NCBI RefSeq assembly: GCF_000971475.1
Contig: NZ_DF967585.1
Location: 145,591 to 209,590 of the forward strand
Source: Sulfuricella sp. T08
Lineage (GTDB): Bacteria; Pseudomonadota; Gammaproteobacteria; Burkholderiales; Sulfuricellaceae
Direction of reading: 5' to 3'
Length of the DNA: 64,000 nt
The translations under genes and the position numbers were made by a program. A model generated the notes under the pieces. The model ran no database searches. It saw only the letters and a program-made list of their open reading frames with translations, and was not told where the DNA came from. Below, one piece after another: positions 9,075 through 18,056 of the stretch (position 1 is the stretch's first letter; every line of letters starts with the position of its first letter).

Positions 9075-9488
9075 ATGACAGACATCGATACGGCATCCGG
9101 CAACCCACGGCCTGCAGACTCGCTCGTGACCCTCACCCATGTGATTTACGCCCTGCACGCATTCACGGTGGTCACCGGCATCATCAGCTCGGCATTCATC
9201 CTGACCGCGTTCCTCACCGGCTGGCCGTCGATCCTCGCGGTAATTCTCAACTACCTCAAACGGGACGAGGCGCGCGGCACTTATCTCGAATCCCACTTCC
9301 GCTGGCAGATACGCACTTTCTGGTTTGCACTGCTGTGGGTGATCATCGCCTGGCTGCTGATTTTCACCCTGTTCGGCATTCCCTTCGCAGCGGCGATCTT
9401 TGTCATCGCCGGCCTGTGGGTGCTGTACCGCATCGTGCGGGGCTGGCTCCGGCTCAACGACAGGCTGGGAATGCCCATTCAGGAATAA
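9075..9488 (+). CDS. DUF4870-like small membrane protein
   Basis: 137 residues with three hydrophobic segments (about 19-60, 80-100 and 103-122) and the pattern HFRWQIRTFWF typical of DUF4870-type proteins. GAGGA precedes the ATG by three bases. The stop is three bases before the carbamate kinase start, so the two are co-transcribed. Function unknown. Confidence 0.75.
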   Translation: MTDIDTASGNPRPADSLVTLTHVIYALHAFTVVTGIISSAFILTAFLTGWPSILAVILNYLKRDEARGTYLESHFRWQIRTFWFALLWVIIAWLLIFTLFGIPFAAAIFVIAGLWVLYRIVRGWLRLNDRLGMPIQE

Positions 9489-9491
9489 GCC

Positions 9492-10403
9492 ATGCGTATC
9501 GTGATCGCCCTGGGCGGAAATGCCTTGCTGCGCCGGGGCGAACCCCCGACCGCCGCCAACCAGCGCCGTAACGTGAGGATCGCGGCCGCAGCCCTGGCGC
9601 CCATCGCCTGCCGGCACGACCTGGTGATTTCCCACGGCAACGGCCCGCAGGTCGGCCTGCTGGCATTGCAGGGCGCCGCCTGCAGACCGGATGAACCCTA
9701 TCCGCTGGATATCCTCGACGCGGAAACCGAGGGCATGATCGGCTACCTGATCGAGCAGGAACTGGGCAACCTGCTGCCGGATCGCCGCTGCGCCACCCTG
9801 CTGACCCAGATCGAGGTCGACCCGAATGACCCCGCCTTTGGCCATCCCGACAAGCCCATCGGTCCGGTCTACTCGGAAATCGAAGCGCAGAAGGTTGCGC
9901 AGGAGCGGGGCTGGAGCATTGCGCGCGACGGCGCACACTTCCGCCGGGTCGTTCCCTCGCCCCGTCCGCAGCGGATCTTCGAACTGAGCGTGATCGAACT
10001 CTTGGTGAGCCAGGGGGTGGTCGTCATCTGTGCCGGGGGCGGCGGCATTCCCGTCGTGAGCCGCGAAGACGGCAGCCTGATCGGCGTCGAAGCCGTGATC
10101 GACAAGGACCTGGCAAGCGCGCTCCTGGCCCGCGAACTGAAAGCCGACACCCTCATGTTGCTGACCGACGTCGACGCGGTTTACCGGGACTGGGGAACCC
10201 CGCACGCCCGCGCCATCCGCCGCATCACCCCGCAGGCTCTGCGCGAACTCGATTTTGCACCGGGTTCGATGGGGCCGAAGGTCCGGGCCGCCTGCGAATT
10301 TGTCGAGCAGACCGGCGGCATGGCCGGCATCGGACAGCTCAGTGACGCCCTTGTGATCTTGGACGGCAAGGCCGGCACGGTGATCGTAATGGATGCAGCA
10401 TAG
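9492..10403 (+). CDS. arcC: Carbamate kinase
   Basis: 303 residues, full length for the family. Amino-acid-kinase fold with [17 protein letters not shown] at the N-terminus, [14 protein letters not shown], the central [21 protein letters not shown] and [15 protein letters not shown], ending with [14 protein letters not shown]. It makes ATP from carbamoyl phosphate and ADP, reversibly. No arginine deiminase or ornithine carbamoyltransferase gene is next to it, so the carbamoyl-phosphate source is unclear; cyanate, allantoin or reverse use for carbamoyl phosphate synthesis are alternatives. Confidence 0.95.
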   Translation: MRIVIALGGNALLRRGEPPTAANQRRNVRIAAAALAPIACRHDLVISHGNGPQVGLLALQGAACRPDEPYPLDILDAETEGMIGYLIEQELGNLLPDRRCATLLTQIEVDPNDPAFGHPDKPIGPVYSEIEAQKVAQERGWSIARDGAHFRRVVPSPRPQRIFELSVIELLVSQGVVVICAGGGGIPVVSREDGSLIGVEAVIDKDLASALLARELKADTLMLLTDVDAVYRDWGTPHARAIRRITPQALRELDFAPGSMGPKVRAACEFVEQTGGMAGIGQLSDALVILDGKAGTVIVMDAA

Positions 10404-10513
10404 GCTGCACAGAGACAGCGTTCACCCTCATCCACGGCGTGGTCAGCCAGAGCACTATTGGCGTTGAATCAGTTCGCGGGGTGCCGCGATAGCTCGTGCC
10501 CAGACTTGCAGGA

Positions 10514-10948
10514 TCAATGGTCGCCTTCCCTGGTTTTTTGCATGGACTGCTTCAGGCGGCCGATGGCGCCGGAAACTCCGGCCTTCAATTCCTCCCATTT
10601 TTCGCCAGTGGCGGACTTCAGGTCGGCAAGCTTTTGCTCCGCCGCCTTCAGTTCCGGCTCCAGGTCCTGGATTTGCCGGTCAAGCTTGGCCTTCCCTTCC
10701 CCGCTAAGCTTCTTCGCCTTCTTTTTGAGTTCCGCCATTTTCTTGTTCAGTTCAGCCAGTTCCTTCTGCGCCTTGCCGACGAACTCGTCGCGCTCCTGCC
10801 TGGCTTTGGCTTTCGTGGCGTCGACGGCCTCTCCGGCTTCTTTCCGTACATCTGCGGAGCCCGCCTTGGGTGGTACGTCTTCCTTTTTTTCGGCTGCGGG
10901 CACGCTTAATGCCAAGCCCAACAACACCGGCAACAACAGACTTTTCAT
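10514..10948 (-). CDS. Exported Lys/Glu-rich coiled-coil protein
   Basis: About 144 residues: a short signal peptide (MKSLLLPVLLGLALSVPA) followed by an almost continuous heptad-patterned helix rich in K, E and A. The second of two adjacent ATGs (10948) has the better spacing from AAAGGA. It resembles small periplasmic stress-associated coiled-coil proteins, but I cannot name a family with certainty. Confidence 0.7.
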   Translation of the reverse strand: MKSLLLPVLLGLALSVPAAEKKEDVPPKAGSADVRKEAGEAVDATKAKARQERDEFVGKAQKELAELNKKMAELKKKAKKLSGEGKAKLDRQIQDLEPELKAAEQKLADLKSATGEKWEELKAGVSGAIGRLKQSMQKTREGDH

Positions 10949-11205
10949 CATGGATTCCTTTCGCTGGTCGGCCCTGCATTGACTCGATGATAGCCCCGCA
11001 AAGGCAGCACTTCACGTGCGGCACAAAACTTCCGAGTTTTTCTGTATAGAGTAAGCAGCGCTGATGTTCAAGTTGAGGCCGGACCCGCAGCGCTACAGGT
11101 CGCCCCGATGCACCGAGATCCCACAGTGGGTGGCCGCCTCTGCCCCGATCACACGCCTTTAAAGCAAACGCAGTTTATCCGCGCCCGGCGATTTAAGCAG
11201 GACGG

Positions 11206-14200
11206 CTATTCCGTCTCAGGCTCCGCCTGCGTGGAATCGACTGCCCCTTCGCCGTTTTGCTCCGGTCCGGGCGCCGGCTTCTTCGCCTTGCCTTTCTTCG
11301 CGGCCGCCATCCGTACTTGCTCGGGAAGGGGCTTGGCCGTTTCGATGAGCGGCTTCAGCGTGGGCAGCAAGTGTTTCAGGACTTGCGCAGAAAGTGATGA
11401 AGTGAACTCATACTTTGCTGCATCTGCACCGGGCACGAAGGCAGTTAGCGTGCCGAAGAAGCGGTCCCCGATGAAGAAAACAAACGTGGCGGAGCGGTTC
11501 ACTGCGCGGGATTCCTTGATCGCACCCGCCGACGAGAAGGTGACATAGCGATGATCGCCAGTGCCGGTCTTGCCGCCGATCGGGATCAGCGTGCCGTCTT
11601 CTCTCACGATGGCGTGGGCAAGGCGCACGGCCGTACCCCCCTCCACTACATCTATCAGCACGCTGCGCACCGTAGCTGCCAGCTCAGGCGTAAACAGACG
11701 CTCGCTTTTAACGGGTGTGCGCTCGACGATGGTTTCATAAGGAGTATCTGCACCGAAGCGCATGCCTTCAATCATCACTGAGGGAGCCCGGACCCCATCG
11801 TTGAGTATGATGCCCATGAGTTCGGCAAGTGCAGCGGGGCGATCCCCGGAACTGCCGATGGCCGTGGCCAGCGATGGAACCAGTGAGTCGAACGGATAGC
11901 CGAGCCGCTTCCAGCGACGATGAATTTCCAGGAAGGCCTCCACTTCGATCAGGCTGCGGATGCGGATATCCTGTGCGTTCCTGTGCACGGTCCTGAGCAG
12001 CCAGTCATAGACGTCAATGCGTTCGGCAGCACTGGCCTCTATCATCTCCTTGTACTGTGCAACCGGATGAGTGCTCAGGTAGCGCACTAGCCACAACTCC
12101 AGCGGATGGACGTGCGCAAGGTAGCCCTGGTCAGCCAGCGAGTATTTTCCCGGGCCGTAGCTCTCATACATGGCGCGGAGGGTACGCCCGTCAGAACCTT
12201 TGAATCCGGGCAGGCGAGATTCCATGGATTTGGCGAACTGCTCCAGGGTAGCCAGCGGATAAAGATAACGGTAAGCCGCCGCGAGCCGCCGCGGAGTGGG
12301 CCGAATGCCGGAAAAGAAAATATCCTCGATCTCGGCTGCCGACTTGCCTTTGTATTTATGGTAGAAGCGGATAAGGAACTCCTTGCTTTCCTTGTCCGCA
12401 AAACGCTTCAGGTATTCCTGACGCTGCGGGTCGTCCATGTCCTTGAGGATATTCGCTCCCGGAGTCTGGAACATGGTGTAGCGCACGATATCCCGCATCA
12501 GGCGGATATAAACCAGGTTGACGGAAAAGCGGGTGGCTTCGCGCACGCTGATGACCCTGCTGTCGTCCTCGTGCTTGAAGTTGTGGAAGACATGCACGCC
12601 GCCGCCGGTAAAGAACTGCTCGTGCGGGCTGGCCGAATACTTGCGCTCCATGGCGGCGTCCAGCATGGCCGCGAGGCTTTTGTCCTCGCTTTGCAGCAGA
12701 TGGTCGATTGCCCAGCGGGTAATGTTGTCACCGGGCTCCACCTTGACTTGCCGCAGTTCTTCCGGTGGCAAAGACGCATATAGTCCATGCAGTTTTTCGA
12801 TGATTTCCAGGTAGGTCACCAGCGTTCTCAACTTGGCGGTGGAACCCAGGTCGAGCTTGGTGCCCTGGTTGATATCAAACGGCTGGTCGAAGTTGTCGGC
12901 CAGTATCCTCAGCTTTGCGCCCTGGGGCGTCAGTTCGTGAAGCGTAAAACTGTATATGATCTTGCCCGGGTCGGCTTCGCCCAGCATATGGCCGCCGTAG
13001 AGTCCGGCGGCGCGCGCCGACTCCGGTTTCCTGAGATCGCGCAAGATATCCGTGATCTTCTTCTGCCGGTCCCCGTCGAGTGTACTTTGCACGGAGAGGT
13101 CCATGCGGTCCAGCTCATATAGGCGGGGCAACCCCAGGAGGGAAGCCAGGTGTACACGCACGGCGCTGGCCGCCTTGCGTGGCAGAAAATCCCCGGTTTC
13201 TTCCGGAACTGCAGCAGAAAGAAACTGGAGATGCACCTTCAGGGCGGCGTCCCTGACAGTTGGGGAAATCACGCCGGCTTGCGCCAGTACCCTCAGATGG
13301 CTGTTCGTCAGCTCCTCCAGGCCCTTGCGCTCTTTCGCCAGGTAAGCCGATGGCCGGCGCTGGGCGATCATGAGGCTCAACACGTGCTTGTATACCTTTG
13401 CGAACTCGCCGATGTCAGCTTCGTTCGACGGCAAGGACTGCAACGTACGATTGACGTAATTGAAGTTCCACCCATACCAGGCCCACAGCCCGTCACCGAT
13501 GCCGTTCACTTCCCCGAATCCGGCAACCGCGGCGAGTGGAACCGTATTGAGGTAGTTCACCACGATACGCCGACGCGCAGGCAGCGTGTTCTCCCCGTCC
13601 AGATAAGCGCGCACCGAAGCGGATGCGATCTGCTGCAGCTTGTCGCCGGCGGAGAGGGTCAGGCCATTGGGGGAGTGTCGGTACTTCTCGATTTGCGTGG
13701 CCAGCGTGCTGCCTCCGGGCACGTCATGCTCCGGGCGGAATAGCTGGATCACCTTATCCTGCACGGCCTTCCCGAGCCTGAACCACTCCACGGCCGGATT
13801 CTTCATGGCATGGCTGGGGTCCAGCAGATCGCGGTTCTCGATGAAGAGCAGGCTATTCACAACGACCGGAGGAACCGCCTCGAAATTCTTGTAGACGCGC
13901 ACCGGGGAAACCGCCTTGAAAAATGGCTGGCCACTGGAATCCGTCACGAGCAGACCGGCCTGTGACTTCTCCCGGTAGGGGGCGAACAAACCTCGGTCGA
14001 TCAACTCCTGCATGCGCGGTGATAGCCGTGCCTGGGAGCTCACCTGGAAACCCTGGCCAGCAAGGCGCGGGGTCATGGTCGACAACCGGCTGTAGCCCAG
14101 ACGCTCGTCGTAAGGTCCGGCCTGGGGGATGGACAGGCCCGGATTAGGCCCGCTCTTCATTGTCCAGCGTAGGTCCTTGGCAAGCCGCGACAGGTAATCC

Positions 14201-14346
14201 GCCTGGAATGCCGAAGATTCGGCTTCCCTGAAAAAAAGGATACCCAGTATGACGAGGACGAGAATGGCGAGGATCAGGAATGCGAAGAAAATTCGCCTGA
14301 GCGTGCGTTTGATGATGCCGGATCTACCGAGATGGTTTTGTTCCAC
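11206..14346 (-). CDS. Divergent class A penicillin-binding protein (GT51 plus transpeptidase)
   Basis: 1046 residues, longer than usual. A single N-terminal anchor (about 15-38) precedes a GT51-like domain with FIENRDLLD in place of the common EDRxFxxHxG, and GGSTLATQIEK matching GGSTxxQQxxK. The penicillin-binding domain shows STAK (in DLGSTAKLRTL), SVN (FSVNLVYIRL) and KTGTGD, so the transpeptidase residues are intact. The tail is basic and proline-rich. It should polymerise and cross-link peptidoglycan in the periplasm, but the altered first GT motif leaves glycosyltransferase activity open. GTG start; no clear ribosome-binding site. Confidence 0.85.
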   Translation of the reverse strand: MEQNHLGRSGIIKRTLRRIFFAFLILAILVLVILGILFFREAESSAFQADYLSRLAKDLRWTMKSGPNPGLSIPQAGPYDERLGYSRLSTMTPRLAGQGFQVSSQARLSPRMQELIDRGLFAPYREKSQAGLLVTDSSGQPFFKAVSPVRVYKNFEAVPPVVVNSLLFIENRDLLDPSHAMKNPAVEWFRLGKAVQDKVIQLFRPEHDVPGGSTLATQIEKYRHSPNGLTLSAGDKLQQIASASVRAYLDGENTLPARRRIVVNYLNTVPLAAVAGFGEVNGIGDGLWAWYGWNFNYVNRTLQSLPSNEADIGEFAKVYKHVLSLMIAQRRPSAYLAKERKGLEELTNSHLRVLAQAGVISPTVRDAALKVHLQFLSAAVPEETGDFLPRKAASAVRVHLASLLGLPRLYELDRMDLSVQSTLDGDRQKKITDILRDLRKPESARAAGLYGGHMLGEADPGKIIYSFTLHELTPQGAKLRILADNFDQPFDINQGTKLDLGSTAKLRTLVTYLEIIEKLHGLYASLPPEELRQVKVEPGDNITRWAIDHLLQSEDKSLAAMLDAAMERKYSASPHEQFFTGGGVHVFHNFKHEDDSRVISVREATRFSVNLVYIRLMRDIVRYTMFQTPGANILKDMDDPQRQEYLKRFADKESKEFLIRFYHKYKGKSAAEIEDIFFSGIRPTPRRLAAAYRYLYPLATLEQFAKSMESRLPGFKGSDGRTLRAMYESYGPGKYSLADQGYLAHVHPLELWLVRYLSTHPVAQYKEMIEASAAERIDVYDWLLRTVHRNAQDIRIRSLIEVEAFLEIHRRWKRLGYPFDSLVPSLATAIGSSGDRPAALAELMGIILNDGVRAPSVMIEGMRFGADTPYETIVERTPVKSERLFTPELAATVRSVLIDVVEGGTAVRLAHAIVREDGTLIPIGGKTGTGDHRYVTFSSAGAIKESRAVNRSATFVFFIGDRFFGTLTAFVPGADAAKYEFTSSLSAQVLKHLLPTLKPLIETAKPLPEQVRMAAAKKGKAKKPAPGPEQNGEGAVDSTQAEPETE

Positions 14347-14556
14347 GTTTATCTATTGAATAAGGACATAATCCGACTGCAAATTGTACCCCAAATTGCA
14401 CCCGTCACGAGAAAAGCCGGGCAATGAACCGTCCCGCTCAGTGGGCGCTTTATCGGTCTGGTTGTTCCTTGCCAAACGGAACGCTCGACCCACTGCCGAT
14501 GTCTCAGATTCTATCGAATATTCCAATTGTCCTGCTAGCGGGCGTGGCGCGAAATC

Positions 14557-14964
14557 ATGAACATCTCTCACCTGTGGTTTCTTGTTGGAACATTATTTAT
14601 CGGCTGGCCGGCAGCCGCATGGTGCCAGGATACTCAAACGGAAATCCAGCGTCATTTACTCGAACGCCAGCAGCGGCAACAGGAATTCCAGCTCAAGCAA
14701 CAGCAGTTCTCGGATAGCTTGAACACCAGGCTCACACCGGAGCAACAACGGCAGATGGAATCTCTCCACCTGGAGCAGCGCCAACGCCAGCAAGAACTGC
14801 ATCAGCGGCAAGCCCAGCAGTTCGAACAAGGACTGCAAACCGTCAAACCCGAGTCGCCGGACCTGCAACAATTACAACTCGAAATTCAAACCCGGCAATT
14901 CCAGCGCGAGCAGGAACAGCAATCACAGCAATTCAAGCGGGAGCGACAGAAGCGTCAACAGTAA
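14557..14964 (+). CDS. Exported Gln/Arg-rich coiled-coil protein
   Basis: 135 residues with a signal peptide (MNISHLWFLVGTLFIGWPAAAWC) and a mature part dominated by Q, R and E in repeats such as ERQQRQQEF and QRQRQQELHQRQ. Low-complexity helical protein; no family recognised. It is divergent from the PBP gene. Confidence 0.6.
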   Translation: MNISHLWFLVGTLFIGWPAAAWCQDTQTEIQRHLLERQQRQQEFQLKQQQFSDSLNTRLTPEQQRQMESLHLEQRQRQQELHQRQAQQFEQGLQTVKPESPDLQQLQLEIQTRQFQREQEQQSQQFKRERQKRQQ

Positions 14965-14983
14965 AGCAACAGGGAGAAATGGA

Positions 14984-15006
14984 CAGGGTGCGCAGAGCGC
15001 ACCCTG
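14984..15006. repeat. Palindrome CAGGGTGCGC-AGA-GCGCACCCTG
   Basis: Perfect 10-bp inverted repeat with a 3-base loop between convergent genes. It belongs to the same GGTGCGC/GCGCACC palindrome type seen at 16465 and 16813. It may serve as a bidirectional transcription stop although no T-run follows. Confidence 0.7.
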
Positions 15007-15013
15007 GATAGGC

Positions 15014-15328
15014 TTATTGCACTACAGAAACATCTGCCTTTCCGCTTTTCTTGTTGAGGGCATAACTGAAGCGGGGCGGATTCACCACGAAAGAGATCAG
15101 CATGAACACGAAGGCCAGCGCGGCCCAACCGAAGAGTGCCTGGACTAGGAAAGCAATCTGGCCGTCACCATCCAGCGCCACATAGTGCTGCCCCTGCGCA
15201 CCGATAAACAGCATAAACCTGCCCAGGTCGAACCCGAAACTTCCAAACGCCAGCCAGAACGAGGCGGCCACAGGACAAAGGAAAATTGCCATAAACATGC
15301 GCCACAGGTAATCGGATATGTCTTTCAT
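15014..15328 (-). CDS. Small inner membrane protein (two TM segments)
   Basis: The frame opens at 15355, but the ATG at 15328 (MKDISDYLWRMFMAIF) has GGAG nine bases upstream and is preferred, giving 104 residues. Two hydrophobic segments (about 12-35 and 60-82) and a short polar C-terminus. No family recognised. Confidence 0.65.
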   Translation of the reverse strand: MKDISDYLWRMFMAIFLCPVAASFWLAFGSFGFDLGRFMLFIGAQGQHYVALDGDGQIAFLVQALFGWAALAFVFMLISFVVNPPRFSYALNKKSGKADVSVVQ

Positions 15329-15498
15329 GTTCCAGTTCTCCTTTAGGTGAAACAACAGTTTTCTGTTTTCTTATTCTCCGCTACCAACCTGAATTTATTT
15401 AACCGCACCAAATCTCTGATCCAGCGATCTGACAATACCTGCAATCTGAAGAATACCAACATCATTCTGAAATGCAAGTGCTTCTATTATTTAGATAT

Positions 15499-15627
15499 TC
15501 AGACCAACAAGTCGCCATATGCAGATTGAGCGCGCCAATCGAGCGAGCGCACCAGATAGACTTCCGGCTTACCTCCCAGAACCATACCAACATCATTCCT
15601 GATGCACCGGCTGGCGGGGGGTCGCAT
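15499..15627 (-). pseudogene. Remnant related to the C-terminus of the 8684-8974 protein
   Basis: A 42-codon frame (MRPPASRCIRNDVG..., then GMVLGGKPEVYLVRSLDW). DNA at about 15520-15550 matches 8673-8703 (TTGAGC..GC.AATCGAGC.AGCGCACCAG), and the protein shares VVFG/MVLG...YLVR.LD. It lacks the N-terminal two thirds of the relative, so it is probably a fragment; it could still be a short translated peptide. Confidence 0.4.
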
Positions 15628-15651
15628 GCGCCGGACGCGGGCCGCATTGCG

Positions 15652-16017
15652 CTATTTCCCGATATCCAGGAAGGGCTTGGTGGAAAAATAGAGCAAGGCG
15701 GCAATGGCCGCCAAATAGACAACGAAGCGCAGCGGATTTTCCCTGATCACATCGCCTAACGTGCGATGTCTTCCCGTCCGTCCGAGTTGCGCATATTCCT
15801 CCCTGACCCGGTTCAGCCGCTCTTGCTGGTAATTGTCGATGAGCACTTTGGCCTTCTCCAGTTCATTCTCATCGTGCAGCCATATGCTAGGCACCGATAT
15901 GCCCCAGTTTCCCGCGGGAGTCTCGTAGAAGTCGATCTCGTTGCTGCGCAATAATTCACGGACCTCTTCGGCCTCGTCATCGGGCACGTTATGCAGGGAG
16001 AACAATTTGACGGGCAT
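15652..16017 (-). CDS. DUF6164-like protein
   Basis: 121 residues: an N-terminal soluble part (MPVKLFSLHNVPDDEAEEVR, YETPAGNWGISVPSIWL, with the ELEKAKVLIDNYQ helix) and a C-terminal membrane segment (about 98-114). This matches DUF6164-type proteins, which predict the sensing of short degenerate signals but have no known function. Leftward, in line with neighbouring small genes. Confidence 0.7.
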   Translation of the reverse strand: MPVKLFSLHNVPDDEAEEVRELLRSNEIDFYETPAGNWGISVPSIWLHDENELEKAKVLIDNYQQERLNRVREEYAQLGRTGRHRTLGDVIRENPLRFVVYLAAIAALLYFSTKPFLDIGK

Positions 16018-16061
16018 GTTCGTACTTTCTCAGTCCGGGTTTTATTGGGAGCTAAGCCGGG

Positions 16062-16442
16062 TCATCGCCACTCGTTCAGCACGGCCTTGATCGCCTCGTC
16101 TGACACAGGTGTCGGCAGTACCGCATCGATGCGCATGCGCTCGCGCACCCTGTCCAGCGCGTGCGTATCCTGAGGATCGTAAAGGACCAGTATCCGGGTA
16201 TCCTTGAACGGCTGTGCCGTCGCCAGCAGGGATTCGAGATTGCTCAGGCGATCACGAAAATCCGACTGGAAATAAAAATCCGCCACGATCACGTCAGGCT
16301 TCAGCTTGCGCACCAGCGAAACCGCCTTGCGCACCCGCCACTCGGTTGTCACTTCGAAACCGAGCTGTTTGTAGAGATCGGGCAAGCGGCCGTGGGTGAT
16401 GAATTCGATTACAGCGAGGAGGGATTTGGGTTGGGGGGTCAT
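16062..16442 (-). CDS. Degenerate response-regulator receiver-like protein
   Basis: 126 residues from the ATG at 16442 (MTPQPKSLLAVIEF); the frame continues upstream through repeat sequence. The beta/alpha pattern and KPDVIVADFYF place an Asp at the phosphorylation position, but the N-terminal acidic pair and the Lys of the usual K-P motif (here LPTPVS) are absent. It is a pseudo-receiver, possibly a protein-interaction module. No kinase is adjacent. Confidence 0.6.
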   Translation of the reverse strand: MTPQPKSLLAVIEFITHGRLPDLYKQLGFEVTTEWRVRKAVSLVRKLKPDVIVADFYFQSDFRDRLSNLESLLATAQPFKDTRILVLYDPQDTHALDRVRERMRIDAVLPTPVSDEAIKAVLNEWR

Positions 16443-16464
16443 GGTTGTTTGGTTCTGGCTTTCT

Positions 16465-16509
16465 GGTTTTGTAGGTGCGCCATGCGCACCGTTTATTTGG
16501 GCGCCGGGG
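16465..16509. repeat. Palindromic direct repeat, left of the GIY-YIG gene
   Basis: Copy 1 of a 45-base sequence (GGTTTTGTAGG, palindrome GGTGCGCCATGCGCACC, then GTTTATTTGGGCGCCGGGG). The second copy is at 16813-16858 in the same orientation with about four differences and one indel. Confidence 0.8.
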
Positions 16510-16512
16510 CCA

Positions 16513-16803
<291 letters not shown>

Positions 16804-16812
16804 TCATACTCA

Positions 16813-16858
16813 GGTTTTGTAGGGTGCGCCATGCGCACCGTTTATTTAGGTGCCGGGG
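16813..16858. repeat. Palindromic direct repeat, right of the GIY-YIG gene
   Basis: Copy 2 (GGTTTTGTAGGGTGCGCC...ATTTAGGTGCCGGGG) of the 45-base repeat at 16465-16509. Contains the same 7-bp-stem hairpin GGTGCGC-CAT-GCGCACC. Confidence 0.8.
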
Positions 16859-16864
16859 GTAGCC

Positions 16865-17350
16865 CGGCGGGCTAGTTGCTTTCTTTAAACGGCTAAAGAA
16901 AGTAACCAAAGAAAGCCGCCCCTATCCACCGCCCCTTCGGGGTTCCCTGCGCTGCTCGCCGAACCGGGCGGCGGCGGAACTCGCGCTTTGCGCTCAGACA
17001 GTCCTCGCCGACATCCCCCGGCCCGGCTGTGCTGCTCGGCGGCGGCCCAAGGGGACAGAACAACAAAACAAAACCGCCCTACCCAGCCCTCCCCAGCGGG
17101 GAGGACACCCAAAAACCGGGCTCCGCCCACAAAACCCAAATCCCCTTCTGCGCCGCCTCGGTTTTCCTGAAAATTCGGGGGCCGTCGGCGAGGACTGTTT
17201 GAGCGCGCAGCGCGAGTTCCGCAGCCGCCCGGATTTTCAGGAAAACCGAGGGAAGCCCGAAGGGCCGGCGCGGCAGGGTGCCCTTTTGTTTGGTTACTTG
17301 TATTTTGGGCAAGCAAAATAAAGTAACCTGCTGCCGGGCAGCCCCCGGCA
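16865..17350. repeat. Gene-free element made of nested inverted repeats
   Basis: About 490 bases with no credible gene; the short frames in it have proline/arginine-rich, non-protein-like composition. Arms 16974-17012 and 17184-17222 are inverted repeats identical at 36 of 39 positions. Inside them 17157-17178 pairs with 17229-17250 (21 of 22). At the ends AAAGAAAGTAACCAAAGAAAG (16895-16915) faces CTTTTGTTTGGTTACTTG (17283-17300). This is a dispersed proteobacterial intergenic element with rRNA-like foldback structure; it has no transposase. Confidence 0.75.
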
Positions 17351-17430
17351 TCTAATAAACTGCGCGTAGCGCACAAAACAAAACCGAAGCAACCCCTTTT
17401 AACTGATTGGCTCCGGCCTCATTGCCACCC

Positions 17431-17946
17431 CTAGAGTTTCGCCTGCGTTCGTACCCGTACATCAGCCCTGATCTGCTCGCGCTCTTTGTCATCCGCTGCA
17501 AGGGCGGCGTGGTACTTCTCGCTCAGCCGTGTAGCTTTCGACTGAAGGCTATGCACTGCGACCAGCTTAGTTTCCAACTCAGAGTGCGCAAGGTGCTCAT
17601 AGTTGGCGCTTGGATCAGGCACTTCAGCTTCCAGTGTCTTAGCCGCAGAAAGATCTGCCTCACATTCGCTAAGCCATTGCTGGAGCGCACCTGATCCCAA
17701 GTGGCCTATAGCCGACGCAACTGCAGTGTGAGAGTTTTTGGCTCGCTCTAGGAGGGACGGAAGGTTCTGCACAGCGGTTCGTAATTCGTTTACGGCTTTA
17801 CGTAACTCCAGTCGCAGGTCAAGGGCCTTCATCTGTCCGGATCGGCGATAGCTGATGTAGCCCATCGTCGCTCCAGCAATGCCCGTAATGGCTCCGATCG
17901 TACCGGTGATTGCTCCGGCGTAGCTTAACCAAGCGGGTTCAGACAT
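17431..17946 (-). CDS. Membrane-anchored coiled-coil hypothetical protein
   Basis: 171 residues: N-terminal Gly/Ala/Ile-rich membrane segment (about 8-33), then a long helical region rich in E, A, L and K (about 40-165). The topology suggests a single anchor with a cytoplasmic coiled coil. No family recognised. It sits between the repeat element and the nrd operon, possibly accessory DNA. Confidence 0.6.
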   Translation of the reverse strand: MSEPAWLSYAGAITGTIGAITGIAGATMGYISYRRSGQMKALDLRLELRKAVNELRTAVQNLPSLLERAKNSHTAVASAIGHLGSGALQQWLSECEADLSAAKTLEAEVPDPSANYEHLAHSELETKLVAVHSLQSKATRLSEKYHAALAADDKEREQIRADVRVRTQAKL

Positions 17947-18015
17947 TTACATTCCATCGGTGAATGAAGGCATTCATTAGGTGCCCAATTAGATTTATAG
18001 ACACCACTACAATAA

Positions 18016-18046
18016 CAAAAAAGGCGCAGTCCCCTGCGCCTTTTTT
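18016..18046. terminator. Bidirectional terminator after nrdB
   Basis: 7-bp stem GGCGCAG/CTGCGCC with a TCCC loop, preceded by seven A and followed by six T. It ends nrdB (leftward, 11 bases past the stop). Confidence 0.88.
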
Positions 18047-18056
18047 AGTCAGCCGG

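Noticed and set aside
16885-17376. Overlapping Pro/Arg/Gly-rich frames in the repeat element
   Set aside because: Composition follows the GC-rich inverted repeats, both strands are equally open, and no family is recognisable.
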